Source: Inia geoffrensis (taxonomy: Eukaryota > Chordata > Mammalia > Artiodactyla > Iniidae). From it: a stretch of DNA of 64,000 nt. The DNA lies in the NCBI GenBank assembly GCA_036417435.1, contig CM070913.1:5018180-5082179 (forward strand), read 5' to 3'. The notes below the pieces were generated by a model. The model ran no database searches, was not told the origin of the DNA, and saw only the letters and a list, made by a program, of their open reading frames with translations. The position numbers and the translations under genes are program-made. Below, piece by piece: positions 58,171 through 64,000 of this stretch; position 1 is the first letter of the stretch; each line of letters starts with the position of its first letter.

Positions 58171-58403
58171 TCAGAAAAGCCACCTCGTAAACGCTGCTGA
58201 GAAGTTGGTGTCCGGAATAGTTGAATTAACTAATTTTATGATGGTATTTACAGCACCTGCAATATTTGGACCAATTGTTGCCCAACAAACCATTTGATAG
58301 ATGAAGTTGGCATCCTGTTCAAACAGTCCTTTGATCTGCTGCACATTTTTCAAAAGTTCATTCCATCCCATCTTGCTTGATAATCTATCACTCTTGGATT
58401 TTT
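58171..58403 (-). other. Candidate terminal exon (unrecognised), weak
   Basis: On the minus strand a run of 21 Ts followed by AG (58426 down to 58404) has the form of a splice acceptor. From there the frame is open for 76 codons to a TGA at 58173-58171. The residues look protein-like, with a hydrophobic segment containing 'FIYQMVCWATIGPNIAGAV'. An AATAAA lies about 56 bases past the stop (58115-58110). I do not recognise the family. No 5' exon or donor is identified, and the T run could be an ordinary poly-A tract of a plus-strand retroposition remnant. Chance open frames of this size occur elsewhere here. Confidence 0.2.
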
Positions 58404-58426
58404 CTAAAAAAAAAAAAAAAAAAAAA

Positions 58427-60220
58427 TCACTGGAAGAAAAACTTTCCCTTTTCCCTTTCTGGGATAAAACTGGGGCAACTTGGAACAGACACAACCCAAA
58501 AATCACACCCGCTTGGATATATCTGATCCTGCCACTAAGTAGTCTCACCGTGGTCAGATTTCACTCCCACGTTTATGTTTCTTGGCCATGAAAGGAGGCC
58601 TTTGAGGAAGTGCTTCCTGTGAGTCGGGACTAGATAAATAGAGGAACACTTCAAAGAGGCAATGTCATGGGGGCTTAGGATGCTTTTGTGGTACCCAAAG
58701 CACCTTGCTTCTTACTTTTATCAGTGAAAGGAAAGGAATTTGTGCAATTGGACCTTGACTTGGGCCCATTCTGACGAGGAGGAAAACAAGACCTTCTGCA
58801 TTTATTTTAAAGTTCTCCACGTTTATGGTTAAACTAACACCTCACTCAGCCGATCATTCGCCTCCGGTCACTTCCTATCTGTGTCACACCTTCGTTTTTC
58901 AAACACGTTCACCGTATTTAACATAAGTTACAATGGGCATTGTTACATGCACATTTTAACTTCATTAGCTACCACAGACAAATTATTTCAATTGTTCAAA
59001 TAGTCTATTCATCCTTTTTAAATAAGAGAATGAGCAAAATTTACTAGGCTCACCCTATGTTCTATGTTAACCTGAAATGATTTTAGGTTCATGTCATTCA
59101 CAACAATTTGTTTCTAGATGATGTTTCAGTTAAATATGAAAAAATGTCACGCAAGGGCAAAAAGACAAGGTTTCATATTTAAAGCAATATTTGGGGGATT
59201 AAAAGATCCTGAAAGGCACTCCGCGACCATACAGTCACTAAATGGTTTTGAATCTTTACATTAGCATGTCCCTTCAGCTAACCACCCCCAAGGGGATTTT
59301 ACAATCACCGTGGGCTCACAGGGTTTTTTTCCTACCGTGTGAACTGATTATTTCCACTTTGGGTTGTCCAAACAAGACTTCATATTTTTATCCCAAATAT
59401 ATCAAAACCGTGACAAAAGAATATATATACATTAAAAATACATTTTAATAAAAGCGTATATTTTGAAAGTGGACCTACTGTGAGAGCTTGTGGCAGAATC
59501 ATGCTTACATTGCTAACTGATGCCTCTTTCCAACGTGATATATTAATTCAAGGTCAGAACAATGCAGCCATCCTGGGAATATTGAACACGGTGTGTGAAA
59601 GCATAATATTCCTTTCACCTGTTCGTTAGGGATTCCTAAATCGTGTTTCATGTTTATTTCTAATACCAGTGAAAAGCTAGGAAAAAATTATGCGACAGAG
59701 ATGCTGCAGTACAGACAAACATAGGTCAATGAGCACAGATTCTTTTGTCTCTGAGAAGTTCATACCATATCCATCTCTCTCTCTCTCTCTCAAAAAAAAA
59801 AGAAAGAATATTCTTTGACAGTAAAACCATATTTGGAGAAATTCACTGCCAAGCGAAAAATCAGGGTATTGCTCCCTATAGAACCACGGAGGACGCCTGT
59901 TAGAGATTAGGAGGGTATTAGCAGCTTGTTTGCCCAAAGGCAAGCCAGGGAATCACATCAGAGACAGGCAAGGCTTTCAGGATGAATCTAATAGTTGTGC
60001 CTTTGCTTCTATTGGTGTGTCGTTAATGGTGCTTCTGAGTCCTGGAGACCGTTATTGTCTACTAGCTTTTAATAAGGTGAAGGTAGGAGGCCTCTGGTGC
60101 TCGCTCATGTTTCCTGGTGGTGAGTTTGGTCTGTGTCTTCCTGGATGCAGGGTGGTTTCTGCAGCCTGTGTGGACAGCAGCCCAGGAAGGGCAAGTGCCC
60201 CTTGGCCGGGTACTCAGGGT
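58427..60220. other. Single-copy DNA
   Basis: No gene or named repeat is recognised. A short (CT)n run next to an A run lies at about 59776-59801. Confidence 0.5.
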
Positions 60221-60335
60221 CCCCTAACCAGGTAGGTGGCTCTGGGCAAGTCGCATAGCTCGAGGTTTCTTCGAAATGAGGCATTTGGATGGCATGTCAC
60301 CGGTTTCCTGTGAGTGCTAAAACTTTATGATTCTT
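60221..60335 (+). repeat. MIR SINE fragment
   Basis: The blocks 'aggtggctctgggcaagtcgc', 'cgaggtttcttcgaaatgagg' and 'tgagtgctaaaac' follow the sense MIR core in order ('ccttgggcaagtcacttaacctct' region onward). Confidence 0.6.
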
Positions 60336-63300
60336 TGAGCAATGGAATGGCTCCCGGACCCCCAATGGAACAAAGCAGCATGCTCCGAAACAGAATGGAA
60401 GCCATAAGTTTTGGTATCAGATACATATTTTAATACCCTTCAGGATATGATGTCTGCTGTTTCAGGATCATGATGAAAAGAGACAGGAGAGAATGACATT
60501 AACCAAGGGAAAACTGGTGCAGAGTGGATAATGTATAAGAACTCTAATTGATAGAAGGCTCTGAAGGATTACAAGTTTACTTTAAATAAGTGCAGTATAT
60601 TTTTATGAAAATATAAATTAATAAAGCCATTAAAATCCAAGTTTAAAAGAAAAGAAACCAGAGAAGGAATAATTTAGAACAGGAAGGCAATTTTGCAGTC
60701 ATCAAAACAGTTACGAAGGTAATGGCTGTGGGGTAGGTCCAAGGGATGCATCTCATTTTTTCATTCGTCTCTCTTCCTAAATATACCGTTTATTGCACAC
60801 TCCTTCTGTGGTTTGAGTTTCCAAGGGCGCTCATGTTAATAATAGGGGTAATAATAAACCCTCACATATCACATCAGAGGGACTGAGGTTTGCCTGTGTG
60901 TTTACACTTGCACGATGTAAACAGTTTTGATCCGAAGATGAAACTTGGCAAAGTGCTACTCTCCACTGTGACCTAATTCTTTTTGGTCCATGGAAAGCAA
61001 CGCGAGCAGAGAAGGGCTGGGGGTACTGCTCTCTCTCCTGCACACCCCACGTCCCTCTCTGGCTGTCAGGCTCCCCTGGTCCACGTGTTCACACAGAGGT
61101 GGATGTGAGGTTCAGGTTTCAAATGAGCTCAAGCCGCACCGCACCTGCTGAAAGACCTTTCTCCCGGACTGAGTCCCAGAGCAGCAACCCAAAACATCTT
61201 GCAAGGTCCATTTCCACGCTGAAGGGACTTGCGTACTAAAAGTTACATCATTGCCTTTTTCCTGAAAGTGAGTTTTCAAATGTATCCTTGGAGGAACAAT
61301 TATGGAGCGCTTTTCCTCAAAAACTAGTAAATCCGTAAGTTCCTAAATGATAATTTCAAAAGAACTGCAATAAAAATGACTAATAGATGGTGATTTTGGA
61401 AGAGTGCAGATAAGTTGTGTTTTCTGAAAACACACAAACACAGTGTGGGAAAGCCAGGCCCCTGTGTGTAAGATTGTGGGTGGTCACGCCCACTCAGTCA
61501 GTGGTCTTTGAACGTTGAAGTGAACGAACACGTGAACTGGTTAATGTGTTTGAGAATGACCCCGTAAGGGGAAGGCTACTGCACAGTCCTCTGGAATAGC
61601 CAACTGCTTTTCAGAGAAAATTCTGCAAGGATAACATTTAATCAATTGATATACAATTAATTTCTAAACCTGTGAATTATATAAAGTTGAATTTAATAAG
61701 TTTTTAAGATGAATTTGAGGCAAGAAGTCAACAACACACGCCTTTCCATTCCATAAACTCCAGTTTCTTAGTTTCTGTCTTATCCCTTTTATGGAGCCCC
61801 AGAGGAAAATCGGTACCGGCTGTGGCCACATCATTCCAGTTTTAGTCCTTTTCTGTATCCAGCAATGGTCACACACGGGTTAAATCATTCAATTCATTGA
61901 ATTGAATTCGAGTTAAGTCACAGTTGCTCGCTTCCAGTATATTGGTGAAATTTAGGATACTTATAGCTTAATACAGCAAAGCTTTCACTTTGGAGGTGTT
62001 TATATTCTGGTATGGGAGAAACATTTATCCCAAAATCCATACTACAGGTAGAGGTCCTAAGTATAATAAGGAGCACAGGAGACAAGGACTTGATTTCTGA
62101 TCAGAAGAAAGAATAATGGGAATCCAAATTTGGAATCATTTTGGTTAAAGTTAAAAGGAGTTTATGTGTTTTTTTTTTATCATGATAAAAGAGTGTTGAT
62201 TATGCTTTTAGACTCTTTTTGTTTTAACACAAAGACACTTCTGTCTCGCTGTTGAAACTGTCATCCCAATTTCAATTGATCTATTAATTCATAGCTATTA
62301 TAATCATTCTGGCAATTAGGTTTTGGGGCTCCTCTGCTATAAAAATTACTATTTTCTACTGTAATTATGATGCTAGCAATAACTCATACTATCAGAATAC
62401 TTACTGATTACTCTTAACTTTGTAGCCTCTAAAAAGGCTCATACATTCAAGTTTTACAATATTCAGATCTGTGCCATGATTTATGTTAGGCCACTAAGCT
62501 AGGCCCACTTGGAATCTATGAAATGTCAAACCAGAAAAACAACAGCACTTTATAACCTCAGCTAGTGCATGCCCTCATTTACAATTTTATGGTGCACCCT
62601 CTTGATACAGAGAACTATTGGGATTTCTGAACTCTTTAAAAGCCATCTTTATAAAGATTTTCCTGAGCCAGTAATTTTAAATGACTATGGTACCTTGTCA
62701 AGGGTCCTTAATTAAAATCATCTCTGAATGTCAGCAAGAGGAATGGACTAGAGAATGATTTAAAGACTACAGACAAATCTGGGAGAATGGTATTTTCCAT
62801 CATTTTAACATTTCCCTTTCACTAAAGTGATTGAATAAATTATTTACGAACATCAAGCAAGTTTTCTGGAATTAAAAAATATATATATCCCATCCATTCT
62901 ATGGCACACTGCCCTTGTCAGCAAAATACAGAACACTATATAAGCTGAGTAACAAAACACTGGCTGTGTTCTAGACATAATACCCTTCTCATAGTTAGGT
63001 CCTGGTGCAGTGGGTTACGATACATACTTCCTATTAAATAATTTGCTTATTTGGACTTTTTAGTCTCTGAAATTCCATTGTCAAAGACACACATACCAAA
63101 GGTATTATAAGAAACAAGGTTTGTAGTTAACACCCTCTCTTGTGACATCATAGGGAGCAGGTGGGGAGACAACATCACCGAATATTGGTTTTGGTCTTTA
63201 TTTTAAGTGGGAAGGGACATGCGTTGTGGGAGAGCCAAGCTGTGTGTCTTGAGCTGGGTTTTGTGGGAATGTGATCGAGCTAGAACTTTCTCCTACCTGG

Positions 63301-64000
63301 CGTCCTGAAGGTGGGCAATCTCATTTCTCCTGCCCTCCTGGCTGATCTCAAGGGGCCTTGGTGTCTCAGTCCTGGCTTGTTATGGATGACAAGAAGAGAA
63401 GCATCTTCCGGAGCAACTCCTCCCTGCTCAGAGGGTCCACACTGTGTCCTGCATCCTTCAGGCCCTTCTTTACAGGTGTGGGTGATGCACGATGCAAGGC
63501 AGATGCTCTCCTCGGCCTCCCCAGGTGGACTGTGCAGGTGGGGCTTGCGGGGGGTTGTCCCCTACTCAAGCAGAAGGTCAAGACTCGAGGTCTGGGACCA
63601 AGCTCTCATCTTAGGCTTTGTGGTTTAGTCTCATATTCAGGGTCCAGATTCCTTCACAGAATGAATATTCTCAGGCTGAATATAGTTGGAATCTTGGACA
63701 AAGGATTGAAATCGGAGAACAGAACGGGACGGAATCTTCTTCTTTGGTCTAAAGGTTTGCTGGTCGACCTCAGCTCTTGCCCTTCATGGGCTGAACACAA
63801 CCGAAGGTTGACGGGGGTCGGGGGCTGTCAGATCAATTACAATTAAGTCATCGGGTACATGTTAATGTCTGATGACAAAGAATTCCCAGAAACATTCCCC
63901 CCACTTTCCTCATATCCTTATAAAAATGTGTATCCAGAGGAGACGATTATACGTTTCCATGAGGTCTATAGATTTTCATGTTTTAATCAATGGTTTGTGT
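60336..64000. other. Repeat-poor single-copy DNA
   Basis: No gene is recognised. The frames at 63311-63628 and 63358-63846 (+, 105 and 162 codons) overlap in two frames without any domain. Positions 62200-62900 are AT-rich with several TAATT-type cores. An exact 10-1-10 palindrome lies at 61887-61907. Confidence 0.5.
61887..61907. repeat. Perfect 21-base palindrome
   Basis: attcaattca, one T, then its exact reverse complement tgaattgaat. Short AT-rich palindromes can form hairpins or bind dimeric factors, but may be chance. Confidence 0.8.

Noticed and set aside
63358..63846. 162-codon plus-strand frame, the longest simple frame near the right end
   Set aside because: No domain, overlaps a 105-codon frame in another phase and a minus-strand frame, and has no splice or promoter context.

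Overview
This window is nuclear DNA from a mammal, and almost certainly from a cetacean. The best evidence is a pair of complete CHR-2-type tRNA-derived SINEs (29354 and 48841) in the form that is abundant in whale and dolphin genomes. Two CHR-1-type SINEs and several 3' ends of cetartiodactyl L1 elements support this. I see no BovB or Bov-tA elements, which argues against a ruminant. Base composition, poly-A tails and decayed reading frames are all eukaryotic. There is no operon, CRISPR array, phage or bacterial mobile element.

I found no convincing protein-coding gene. The window reads as an intergenic stretch or a long intron. Most open frames over 60 codons are chance frames or decayed L1 ORF2 and ORF1. 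Two possible exon-like stretches are listed at low confidence: 16798-17070 (+) and 58171-58403 (-). The second has a strong splice-acceptor-like tract in front of it.

Layout. Positions 1-8400 hold single-copy DNA with five L1 3'-end pieces (one a 5'-inverted 'twin-primed' copy at 4366-4880), a hAT-Charlie relic and an ancient interspersed repeat. Positions 8580-13805 are a dense pile of old L1M/HAL1 parts, mostly on the + strand. Positions 14490-18040 hold a palindromic DNA-transposon relic and two more L1 pieces. Positions 18041-21150 are mostly unique. Positions 21150-27660 are another L1 pile: a minus-strand L1 with a nested insertion, meeting a plus-strand L1 head to head, followed by an L1MB-like 3' end and a minus-strand L1M. 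Positions 27661-33020 are AT-rich and carry three SINEs and one 5'-truncated L1 with an exact 15-bp target-site duplication. Positions 33020-50385 are mainly unique, with one young CHR-2 SINE and a GC-rich patch near 42 kb. Positions 50386-52530 are a minus-strand L1M. Positions 52531-64000 are mainly unique, with a GC-rich stretch (about 54.6-56.0 kb) that ends at a G-quadruplex-prone purine tract.

The interest lies in the fossil record of retrotransposition (twin priming, target-site duplications, nested and head-to-head L1s) and in unannotated single-copy DNA that may include regulatory elements. I did not find evidence of a new biological system.
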